From CAIWHR01 sp963813415 (GTDB lineage: Bacteria > Pseudomonadota > Gammaproteobacteria > Burkholderiales > Casimicrobiaceae), in contig CAWEYW010000007.1 of NCBI GenBank assembly GCA_963813415.1, positions 186,001 through 250,000 on the forward strand: DNA of 64,000 nt, written 5' to 3'. Both the position numbers and the translations under genes were made by a program. Below are positions 50,459 through 57,662 of this stretch, piece after piece; position 1 is the first letter of the stretch, and each line of letters opens with the position of its first letter. The notes beneath the pieces are model-generated. The model ran no database searches and was not told the DNA's origin. It saw nothing but the letters and a program-made list of their open reading frames with translations.

Positions 50459-50710
50459 ATGACCATGAACAAGGACGACAAGGAACACGGCGAGGGCAAC
50501 TACAAGGCCACCCGCGACTACAACGACCGCACCAAGCGCTTCATCGAATCGGGCCAGGTCGAGCAGGCCGCCGAAAACGCGGCGCCGCACGACGCCCGCG
50601 AGGCGGCGGAGATGGCCGATGCGGAAGAGATCGGCCGCAGCCACGCCAAGGAGGAAGACCCGGCGCTCCTCAAGGGCAAGCGCCGTCCCGGCGAAAAGAC
50701 CCAGTCTTGA
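50459..50710 (+). CDS. Hypothetical small acidic soluble protein
   Basis: 83 residues behind AAGGAG. Highly charged, no hydrophobic segment: KDDKEHGEGNYKATRDYNDR and AAPHDAREAAEMADAEE. Such small hydrophilic proteins are typical of dehydration or general-stress sets. No family name can be given. Confidence 0.7.
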   Translation: MTMNKDDKEHGEGNYKATRDYNDRTKRFIESGQVEQAAENAAPHDAREAAEMADAEEIGRSHAKEEDPALLKGKRRPGEKTQS

Positions 50711-50836
50711 GGGTGCCATCCGGCGCTGGGGCGTCCGCGCGATGCGGCGTTCCAGCAGTCGGCCAGCTTTACACGTGCCTGTCGCCGTGTGTCAGCGCCA
50801 GCAGTAACCGCGCGCTGCCATTGAAGAATTTCCGCG

Positions 50837-50852
50837 TGGCATACCTCTTGCG
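50837..50852 (+). promoter_or_regulatory. Candidate sigma-54 promoter before the 53-residue gene
   Basis: TGGCATACCTCTTGCG: GG (50838-50839), ten bases, GC (50850-50851), with a perfect TTGC in the -12 box and TGGCA in the -24 box. About 120 bases before ATG 50975. Confidence 0.6.
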
Positions 50853-50974
50853 CAGTAGCGTGCGCCCTTGAGATCGCTCCCGAATCTAGTCGCTGGTTGC
50901 TTACGATCCGCGAACAGCTAGCGCTGCTTTCATCGGCGAGAACGGTCAAGAGAAAAACGCCACAGGGACGCGCG

Positions 50975-51136
50975 ATGGACGTTTCGGCTTGGTGGGTGGT
51001 AGGAGCATTCGTCGTTGGCGGCTACGCCGGCGCACTGCTCGTCGCGTTGATCACGATGGCGGCGAGCGACGGCGGCAGCGATGCGAGCAATGTCGACGGT
51101 GGAGGCATCCCGGCCAAGGCCGGACCGGGAGTCTAG
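50975..51136 (+). CDS. Hypothetical small membrane protein
   Basis: 53 residues from ATG 50975. One helix (WWVVGAFVVGGYAGALLVALITMAA), then a Gly/Asp/Ser tail. An in-frame start at 50897 would add a polar segment; the shorter form keeps the usual shape. No family recognised. Confidence 0.6.
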   Translation: MDVSAWWVVGAFVVGGYAGALLVALITMAASDGGSDASNVDGGGIPAKAGPGV

Positions 51137-51268
51137 TCCGGCACGACATCACAACTCCCGCATCGCCGCCTCGCGCGCCAATCGGCATTGCGGAACCGCA
51201 TCGCTGCGCTCGAGTCCTAACCCGGCGACGTCTTGCCGACGGGTGGGTTGGCACGGTATATACGCGCA

Positions 51269-51619
51269 ATGTGGCGCACTGATCCACGACTTTTCGGCAC
51301 GGCGCGCGAGCCCCTGTGGTCGCTGCTGTATCGCTACTTCTTCTGGGACTGGCTGTTCCGTGACGTGAATCAGGGCGACCTGCTGCGACGCAGCGCCTCC
51401 TGGCGCCATAACCTCGCGATGCGCCGTTGCCTGCCCACATACATGGGGCGCTGGCTCGCCTGCACCGCAGCGACCGCGCTGGCAGCGCAGGGTGCCGAGG
51501 CCGCCACGGGCCCCTCGGTCGTACCCGCGATCTTCTACACGGGTGCCGTGCTCGCGGTGGTGGTGTTCTGCATCGCGCTCGTGCTCTGGATGTTCCTCAC
51601 GGGGCGACAGCAGTCCTGA
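51269..51619 (+). CDS. Hypothetical membrane protein
   Basis: 116 residues from ATG 51269. N-terminal half is polar and aromatic (LWSLLYRYFFWDWLFRDVNQGD), followed by two hydrophobic segments (CTAATALAAQGAEAA and FYTGAVLAVVVFCIALVLWMFL). No family recognised. Confidence 0.6.
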   Translation: MWRTDPRLFGTAREPLWSLLYRYFFWDWLFRDVNQGDLLRRSASWRHNLAMRRCLPTYMGRWLACTAATALAAQGAEAATGPSVVPAIFYTGAVLAVVVFCIALVLWMFLTGRQQS

Positions 51620-51724
51620 CCGCGCTGCAGCCGGTAGGGTGACGCTCTGATGGCGCAATCATGCGGCAGGTCGCGCCAAGCGATGGCGCGCGCTCCCGCG
51701 CGTCGTGCGGTGTTGCCCGGGCCG

Positions 51725-51934
51725 TCACTCCGCCTCGCTGGACATGCAGGCGAGCTCTTCCGCCACTTCGCGTTCGGCCTGAAAGTACCCGGCAGCAGGA
51801 ATCTGCATGCGCCGGTAGTAACCGCGGATCATCCGTCGCCCGCGGAACACTTCCGCTGTCACGCAGCAGGACCCGTCCGGCTCGGGAACCGCTGCTGCTT
51901 CGATGCGCAGACCATCGCGCTGCAATGTGATCAT
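51725..51934 (-). CDS. Hypothetical small protein
   Basis: 69 residues, soluble, beta-like N-terminal half (MITLQRDGLRIEAAAVPEPD) and acidic C-terminus (AEREVAEELACMSSEAE). No clear ribosome site and no family. The codon pattern looks coding, with high GC at third positions. Confidence 0.45.
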   Translation of the reverse strand: MITLQRDGLRIEAAAVPEPDGSCCVTAEVFRGRRMIRGYYRRMQIPAAGYFQAEREVAEELACMSSEAE

Positions 51935-52242
51935 GGGTAACCTGGCGAGCTAGGGCAGACTTCTCCTTGTAGAACGCGTTCCGGCGGAGCGCCATAGGCG
52001 TCCGGACATAGGCCGTGTCGGATACGGACTACACAAACCCATGTCCCACCACGATGCGTACGGACGGCGCGATTCGCGCGCGCAGCCGGGGAATACTACA
52101 ATCGCGGCATTGCCCGGCGAGAAGGGCCCTTCGCGCCACAACCTCTACGGCGAACGGCCGAAGCCTGGATTTTGCGAACGAGTGCGCGACTGCCGACGCG
52201 CGGTCCTGCACGCAGTCGGCGTGAACCCAACCGGAAAATGGA
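51935..52242. other. Intergenic stretch without a supported gene
   Basis: No convincing frame on either strand. Contains a TACAAT box at about 52097 and the palindrome GAAGGGCCCTTC (52121-52132). Either could belong to the promoter of the dehydrogenase at 52243. Confidence 0.4.
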
Positions 52243-53301
52243 ATGCGCCACCACAGAATCGCCGCGATCGGCGGTGATGGCATCGGCCCCGAGGTGATCG
52301 CGGCCGGCCTGCAGGTCCTCGACGTCGTCGCGCACCAGGACGGCGGCTTCCGCCTGCAGGTCGAGCACTTTCCCTGGAGCTCCGAGTACTACCTGACGCA
52401 CGGCACCTACATCCCGGACGGCGGCCTCGAACGGCTGCGTACCTTCGACGCCATCTTTTTCGGTGCCGTGGGCAGCAGGGATGTCGCCGATCACGTCTCG
52501 CTGTGGGGCCTTCGCCTGCCGATCGCGCAGGGATTCGATCAGTACGCGAACGTGCGCCCGGCCCGGGTGCTCCCGGGCGTAAGGAGCCCGCTGCGCAATG
52601 GCGAGGCGATCGACTGGGTGATCATCCGCGAGAATTCCGAGGGCGAATACGCGGGCCACGGAGGGCGCGCCCATCGCGGGCTGCCGCTGGAAGTCGCGAC
52701 CGAAGTGGCGGTGTTCACGCGGGGTGGCGTCGAACGCATCCACCGGTTCGCGTTCGAGCTCGCGCGAAAGCGCCCACGCAAGCACCTCACGCTGGTCACC
52801 AAGTCCAACGCGCAGCGGTTCGGCATGGTGATGTGGGACGAGATCTTTTTCGAGGTCGCGCGGGAATACCCGGACGTCGATACCGATCGCGAGCTGGTCG
52901 ATGCGGTGACCACGCGCATGGTGATGAAGCCGCAGAGCCTCGACGTGCTGGTTGCGACCAATCTGCACGCGGACATCCTGTCGGACCTCGCCGCGGCGCT
53001 GTCGGGGAGCCTCGGCATCGCGCCTACCGCGAACCTCAACCCGGAGCGGCAGTTCCCGTCCATGTTCGAGCCGATCCACGGGTCGGCTTTCGACATCACC
53101 GGCAAGGGCATCGCCAATCCGGTCGCGACGTTCTGGACCGCAGTGATGATGCTCGAGCATCTCGGCGAGGCCGCTGCGGCGCAGCGGCTCATGCGCGCAA
53201 TCGAATCCGTCACGGCCCGCGGCATTCACACACCTGATCTGGGCGGCGAAGCCACCACCGCCGAGGTGACGCTGGCGACCTGCGAAGCCCTGCGCGACTA
53301 G
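52243..53301 (+). CDS. Tartrate dehydrogenase/D-malate dehydrogenase family protein
   Basis: 352 residues. Beta-decarboxylating NAD-dependent dehydrogenase of the isocitrate/isopropylmalate superfamily. Marks: RIAAIGGDGIGPEVIAAGLQ, FGAVGSRDVADHVSLWGLRL, the YANVRPARVLPGV loop, IRENSEGEYAG, and the metal/NAD part LDVLVATNLHADILSDLAA and FEPIHGSAFDITGKG. The DHVSLWGLRL loop and the SEGEYAG segment fit TtuC/DmlA (tartrate or D-malate) rather than LeuB. Stands alone, with no transporter or regulator beside it. Confidence 0.88.
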   Translation: MRHHRIAAIGGDGIGPEVIAAGLQVLDVVAHQDGGFRLQVEHFPWSSEYYLTHGTYIPDGGLERLRTFDAIFFGAVGSRDVADHVSLWGLRLPIAQGFDQYANVRPARVLPGVRSPLRNGEAIDWVIIRENSEGEYAGHGGRAHRGLPLEVATEVAVFTRGGVERIHRFAFELARKRPRKHLTLVTKSNAQRFGMVMWDEIFFEVAREYPDVDTDRELVDAVTTRMVMKPQSLDVLVATNLHADILSDLAAALSGSLGIAPTANLNPERQFPSMFEPIHGSAFDITGKGIANPVATFWTAVMMLEHLGEAAAAQRLMRAIESVTARGIHTPDLGGEATTAEVTLATCEALRD

Positions 53302-53351
53302 CCGCGCGCGACCCCAGGTGCTCGTGTCGAGGCGAAGCCGCGAATGAAAAC

Positions 53352-53375
53352 GGCCTGCCACGCAGCAGGCCATTG
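53352..53375 (-). terminator. Hairpin serving as terminator for the kdp unit
   Basis: GGCCTGC (53352-53358) pairs with GCAGGCC (53365-53371). On the minus strand the stem is followed by GTTTTC, so it fits a leftward terminator, downstream of kdpE. On the plus strand there is no T-run. Confidence 0.5.
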
Positions 53376-53519
53376 ATCTGTGTGGTGGCGAACCAGGGAC
53401 TCGGCCAAGCTGCCGCGTGCGCGGCCGCAACTCGTTGAATCCTCTGGTAGGCGCCGCCGGCCTCGCGGTGGCGGCGAACTAAAGTGCTACACCCCCGTGC
53501 GGGTGATATGCAGTTTTGG

Positions 53520-53643
53520 ATGCCATCGCACCCGGGTCAAGACGTAACTCAGAACGTGCCTTGACGGCGAGCGCCGCCTGCTTGCCGCGGAACGGGTTGA
53601 AGCTCTCCGACGGTCCGCCGATGACCGTGGGCTCGCCGGGTCG
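53520..53643 (-). pseudogene. Possible remnant of a coding sequence after kdpE
   Basis: Right after the kdpE stop, in the same frame, about 36 codons have G or C in nearly every third position and read RPGEPTVIGGPSESFNPF, then RGKQAALAVKARSE, before the bias is lost. There is no start codon of its own. It looks like the 3' end of a gene cut off at the kdp junction. Source family not recognised. The rest of the gap 53302-53646 shows only the hairpin and non-coding sequence. Confidence 0.35.
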
Positions 53644-53646
53644 CAG

Positions 53647-54357
53647 CTATGCCGCGTCGGCGGGTTGACGCGCGATGAAACGGTATCCAACCCCTGCTTC
53701 GGTCATCAGATGCCGCGGTTGCGCTGGATCACGCTCGAGCTTGTGCCGCAACCGGCCCATGTAGACCCGCAAGTAGTGACTGTCTTCCGCGTGGGCCGGG
53801 CCCCAGACTTCTCTCAGCAGTTGATGGTGAGTCAGCACCTTGCCAGCGTGGGTAATCAGGTAAGCAAGTAGCCGGAACTCGACCGGAGTCAGATGCAGCG
53901 TCTCGCCGCCGCGTGCTACGGTACGAAGACCAAGGTCCACGCGAACATCGTCGAAGCGGCAAACCGTCACCGAGCTTTCCGGAGTGCGTGACGTGCGCCT
54001 CAACATCGCTCGTACCCGGGCAGACAGCTCACCAGTGCCGAAGGGCTTCGTGAGGTAGTCATCGGCACCGGCGTCCAGCGCTTCGATCTTGTCCGTTTCC
54101 TCGATGCGCGCCGACAAAACGAGGATCGGCACATTGCTCCAAGTCCGCACGTCCCGGATCAAATCGACTCCGCTGCCATCGGGTAGTCCGAGATCCACGA
54201 TGAGTAGATCCGGCTTACGAGTGCCCGCCTCGATGGCACCGCGCTTGCGCGATTCGGCCTCGCACACGCGATAGCCCTCGGATTCGAGTGAAGCGCGCAC
54301 GAAGCGGCGGATCTGCTCCTCGTCTTCGACCATCAGAATTTGCGGACCGGCATCCAT
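53647..54357 (-). CDS. kdpE: KdpE response regulator
   Basis: OmpR-family regulator that activates kdpFABC under K+ limitation. 236 residues. Receiver: ILMVEDEEQIRRFVR, phospho-acceptor Asp in LLIVDLGLPDGSG, switch ILVLSARIEE, Lys in YLTKPF. C-terminal winged helix: LTPVEFRLLAYLITHAG, HHQLLREVWGP and HYLRVYMGRLRHKLE, the last a KdpE mark. Six bases after kdpD. Confidence 0.95.
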   Translation of the reverse strand: MDAGPQILMVEDEEQIRRFVRASLESEGYRVCEAESRKRGAIEAGTRKPDLLIVDLGLPDGSGVDLIRDVRTWSNVPILVLSARIEETDKIEALDAGADDYLTKPFGTGELSARVRAMLRRTSRTPESSVTVCRFDDVRVDLGLRTVARGGETLHLTPVEFRLLAYLITHAGKVLTHHQLLREVWGPAHAEDSHYLRVYMGRLRHKLERDPAQPRHLMTEAGVGYRFIARQPADAA

Positions 54358-54363
54358 ACCAAC

Positions 54364-57078
54364 CTACGATTCCGCAGCGACATCGGGCTCGTCTTCAGGC
54401 TCGAGCGCGGGTGGCGTCGCTAACGGTAGCGTGAACACGAAGCGCGCTCCTCCACCTTGGCGGGTTTCCGCCCTGATGCTGCCGCCATGCGCACTGACAA
54501 TCGCGCGACAAATGGCGAGGCCGAGTCCCACGCCGGGAATCGCTGATTCCGGCTCGCCGCGGGTGAATTTGTCGAAAATGGAGCTCTCACGGCCTGCGGG
54601 AGGCCCCGGGCCACGGTCCTCCACCATCACCTCGATCCGTTCTTGTTCGACGCGTGCGGCGATGCGAATCTCGCTGCCGGAAGGCGTGTACTTGGCTGCA
54701 TTCTCGATCAGGTTAACGAGTACGCGCTCGATCAGCACCGCGTCGGCCTGCAGGAGGGGCACGTCCGGCGGCAAAGCAACGACGATCGGCCGCCCCACCA
54801 GTGTCGTTTCCAGCGACTTCAGGGCGCTGCCGACGAGTTCCTCCAGTGATTGCCAGTCCTTACGTAATTGCACTTGGCCTGACTCGAGCCGAGCCATATC
54901 GAGCAACTTCTCGACCAGTTGCGCGGTCCGTCGCGCCTGATCGCGAACAATGAGGGCATCGTCCGCAGTTGCAGGGTCGCTAATCTTGCGCGCCAAGCTC
55001 TCGGACATGCCTACAAGCGCGGTCAGCGGCGTGCGAATGTCGTGCGAGATTGCCGCCAGAACGGAGTTGCGCAACCGCTCCGATTCCATATCTACTAGGG
55101 TTCGCTGAGCGACGGTCACGAAGTGCACTCGCTCCAGTGCGATGGCGATCAGCGCGGCACATGTTTCGAGTAGCCGCCGTTGTTCCGGAATCATCAGCTG
55201 CTCGGGCTCAATGGGCTCGACAACCAGAACGCCGCGCGTGCGTACGGGCGCTTTGAGTGGCAGATACAACCTGTCGCCACCCGGGAGCGTATCCGTCCCG
55301 ACGCCCGCCGGCACGCCGTGATCGAGGCACCACCTCGCCACCGCCATGTCGACCTCCGGGTGGTCTGGGCCGGGGGACACGGGTCGCAATGTCTCGTCTT
55401 CCTCCAGGATCTGCACGGCGCTCTTGCCGCGAAGGGTCCCTGCGACGAAGCGCTCACCGATCTCTGCCACCTGCTCGGGAGCCAGCGCGCCGGAGAGTTC
55501 GCTCGCCATCTCGAACAGGCGTCGCGCCCGCTCCTCTCCCTCGGTTGCGAACCTCGCCTGATGGCGCATCCCGGCCGTGAGCTGTCCGATCACCAAGCCG
55601 ACGATTAGCATCACCGCAAAGGTGAAGACGTATTGCACGTCCGACACTGCGAAGGTGAAGTGCGGTGGCACGAAGAAGTAGTCGAACGCCAGCACGTTCA
55701 CGACGGCTGCCATGACGGCCGGGCCGCGTCCGAACCATCTGGCCACCCCAACGACGGCGAGCAGAAAGAGCATCACGATGTTGGACAGGTCGAAGGCGTG
55801 CTGAAGCGGAACGGCGAGCATGGTGACGGCGGCGCTCAGTGCAAGCGCTGCGAAGTAGCGGCGCCACCCCGGCGTCGTCGGAGAACGAGTGGGCCGCTGC
55901 GGCTGTCCGTCCGGGCGAACAGTTTCCCGACCGATGAGGATGCTGTCGAGATCCGGTGCGAGGGAGTTGACCTGCTGCGTCGTCCTTCGGCGCAAGCGGA
56001 ACAACAGGTGCGGCTCGGTCGACGCCCGGCCTAGAACGATCTTGCCGAGATTGTGCGTGCGCGCGTACTCGACGAGCGCAGCAGCGGGCTCCGGTGCACT
56101 AAGGGTGGCGACGTGCGCGCCAAGCTCCTGCGCAAGCCGCAGCGTGGTCAGGACGGCATGCCGTCGTCCCTCGGGGAGTCTGGCCAGCGTGGGCGTCTCG
56201 ACATAGACCGCATGCCAGCGTGCATTGAGGGCGCTTGCGAGCCGGGCAGCAGCCCGCACGATCGTCTCATCTCCCCCTCGCGGGCCGACGCCTACGAGCA
56301 AGGCATCTTGTGCGTTCCAAACCGGGCCACGCGCGACATGCTCCACGCGGTAGCTGCGCATCTGCGTGTCGACGCGGTCGGCAGTCCGCCGCAGCGCAAG
56401 TTCGCGTAACGCCAGCAGGTTGCCTTTGCGAAAAAAATTCTGGACGGCACGCTCGGCTTGCTCGCCGAGATACACCTTGCCTTCCTTGAGCCGCTGCAAC
56501 AGGTCGTCTGGGGTGAGATCGACGAGCACCACTTCGTCCGCCTCGTCGAACACGCGATCCGGCAAGGTTTCGCGGACCTTGATGCCCGTGATGCCTTCGA
56601 TTATGTCGTTGAGGCTTTCGAGATGTTGAACGTTGATAGTCGTGTGAACATCGACGCCTGCACTAAGCAGTTCCTGAACATCCTGGTACCGCTTGGGATG
56701 CCGTGATCCGGGCGCATTGGTATGAGCGAGTTCATCGACCAGCAGCACCGCGGGTTTGCGCGCGAGCGCCGCATCGAGGTCGAACTCCTCGAGCGGGCGA
56801 TCGCGATACTCGAGGCGCCGGCGCGGCAGCACTTCCAAGCCCGAAAGCAGCCGTAGCGTGTCTCCCCGACCATGGGTCTCGACCAGGCCGACGACTACAT
56901 CGCGCCCCTGATCGCGCAGTCGCTGCGCCTCGTTGAGCATGGCGTAGGTCTTGCCGACACCCGGCGAGGCGCCAAAGAACACCTTGAGTCGCCCCCGCTG
57001 CGCACGTGCCGCTGCCTCGCCGATGCGCGCGAGCAGCACGTCCGGGTCGGGGCGCTCGCCCTCGCGACCATCCGTCAT
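54364..57078 (-). CDS. kdpD: KdpD sensor histidine kinase
   Basis: 904 residues, full length. N-terminal KdpD domain: Walker A FFGASPGVGKTYAML, ELAHTNAPGSRHPKRYQDV; then a USP-like domain (AQDALLVGVGPRGGDE), four membrane helices about 400-500, a GAF-like region, the H-box AAISHDIRTPLTALVG, N-box ENAAKYTPSG and G-box GLGLAICRAIVSAHGG. Senses K+ limitation and phosphorylates KdpE. Its start overlaps the kdpC stop (ATGA). Confidence 0.96.
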   Translation of the reverse strand: MTDGREGERPDPDVLLARIGEAAARAQRGRLKVFFGASPGVGKTYAMLNEAQRLRDQGRDVVVGLVETHGRGDTLRLLSGLEVLPRRRLEYRDRPLEEFDLDAALARKPAVLLVDELAHTNAPGSRHPKRYQDVQELLSAGVDVHTTINVQHLESLNDIIEGITGIKVRETLPDRVFDEADEVVLVDLTPDDLLQRLKEGKVYLGEQAERAVQNFFRKGNLLALRELALRRTADRVDTQMRSYRVEHVARGPVWNAQDALLVGVGPRGGDETIVRAAARLASALNARWHAVYVETPTLARLPEGRRHAVLTTLRLAQELGAHVATLSAPEPAAALVEYARTHNLGKIVLGRASTEPHLLFRLRRRTTQQVNSLAPDLDSILIGRETVRPDGQPQRPTRSPTTPGWRRYFAALALSAAVTMLAVPLQHAFDLSNIVMLFLLAVVGVARWFGRGPAVMAAVVNVLAFDYFFVPPHFTFAVSDVQYVFTFAVMLIVGLVIGQLTAGMRHQARFATEGEERARRLFEMASELSGALAPEQVAEIGERFVAGTLRGKSAVQILEEDETLRPVSPGPDHPEVDMAVARWCLDHGVPAGVGTDTLPGGDRLYLPLKAPVRTRGVLVVEPIEPEQLMIPEQRRLLETCAALIAIALERVHFVTVAQRTLVDMESERLRNSVLAAISHDIRTPLTALVGMSESLARKISDPATADDALIVRDQARRTAQLVEKLLDMARLESGQVQLRKDWQSLEELVGSALKSLETTLVGRPIVVALPPDVPLLQADAVLIERVLVNLIENAAKYTPSGSEIRIAARVEQERIEVMVEDRGPGPPAGRESSIFDKFTRGEPESAIPGVGLGLAICRAIVSAHGGSIRAETRQGGGARFVFTLPLATPPALEPEDEPDVAAES

Positions 57079-57650
57079 TGGCGCAATGTGTCCAAGGCGA
57101 GATTGACTTGCAGCACGTTGACGACCGGCTCGCCGAGAAAGCCAAGTTGTCTAGGCGCGGTATGCTCCGCTACCAGCGTACGGACCCGATCTGCCGGCAG
57201 GTGGCGCGCCTTCGCAACGCGTCCGACCTGATACGCCGCGGCCGCAGGGCTGATGTGCGGATCGAGGCCACTGGCCGACGCCGTGACCAGATCGACGGGT
57301 ACCGGGTCCGTGTTGTCCGGGTCGGCGGCGCGCAACACTGCGATCCGCGACTTCACCGCGTCCACGAGCGCCGGATTGGTCGGACCCTGGTTCGAGCCGC
57401 TCGAGGCACTGGCGTTGTAAGGCATCGGCGCAGTCGCAGACGGACGACTCCAGAAGTATTTCGGATCGCTGAAGGGCTGGCCGATGAGCGCGCTACCGAC
57501 CGGCTTGCCGGCGCGCTCGATGATGGTCCCGTTGGCGGTCGCAGGAAACACCGCCTGCGCGATCAGCGTCACGAGCAGCGGATACGCCACGCCGGTGATC
57601 ACGGTCAGCACGATCAGCATGAACACGGCGTCTCGGAATATGCGGAGCAT
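57075..57650 (-). CDS. kdpC: KdpC subunit of the K+-transporting ATPase
   Basis: 191 residues. One N-terminal helix (VFMLIVLTVITGVAYPLLVT) and a periplasmic domain with the marks GSALIGQPFSDPKYFWSRPS, NASASSGSNQGPTNPAL and LVTASASGLDPHISPAAA. KdpC stabilises the KdpFABC complex and helps nucleotide use by KdpB. It ends within kdpD (ATGA) and begins 12 bases after kdpB. Confidence 0.95.
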   Translation of the reverse strand: MLRIFRDAVFMLIVLTVITGVAYPLLVTLIAQAVFPATANGTIIERAGKPVGSALIGQPFSDPKYFWSRPSATAPMPYNASASSGSNQGPTNPALVDAVKSRIAVLRAADPDNTDPVPVDLVTASASGLDPHISPAAAAYQVGRVAKARHLPADRVRTLVAEHTAPRQLGFLGEPVVNVLQVNLALDTLRQ

Positions 57651-57662
57651 CTCTTCTCCTTC

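Noticed and set aside
51250..51268. TTGGCACGG as a sigma-54 promoter before the gene at 51269
   Set aside because: Good -24 box, but AC instead of GC at the -12 position, and it would leave no room for a 5' leader.
53302..53520. tRNA or attachment site after the tartrate/malate dehydrogenase
   Set aside because: No cloverleaf or CCA-type end could be assembled on either strand; only hairpins.
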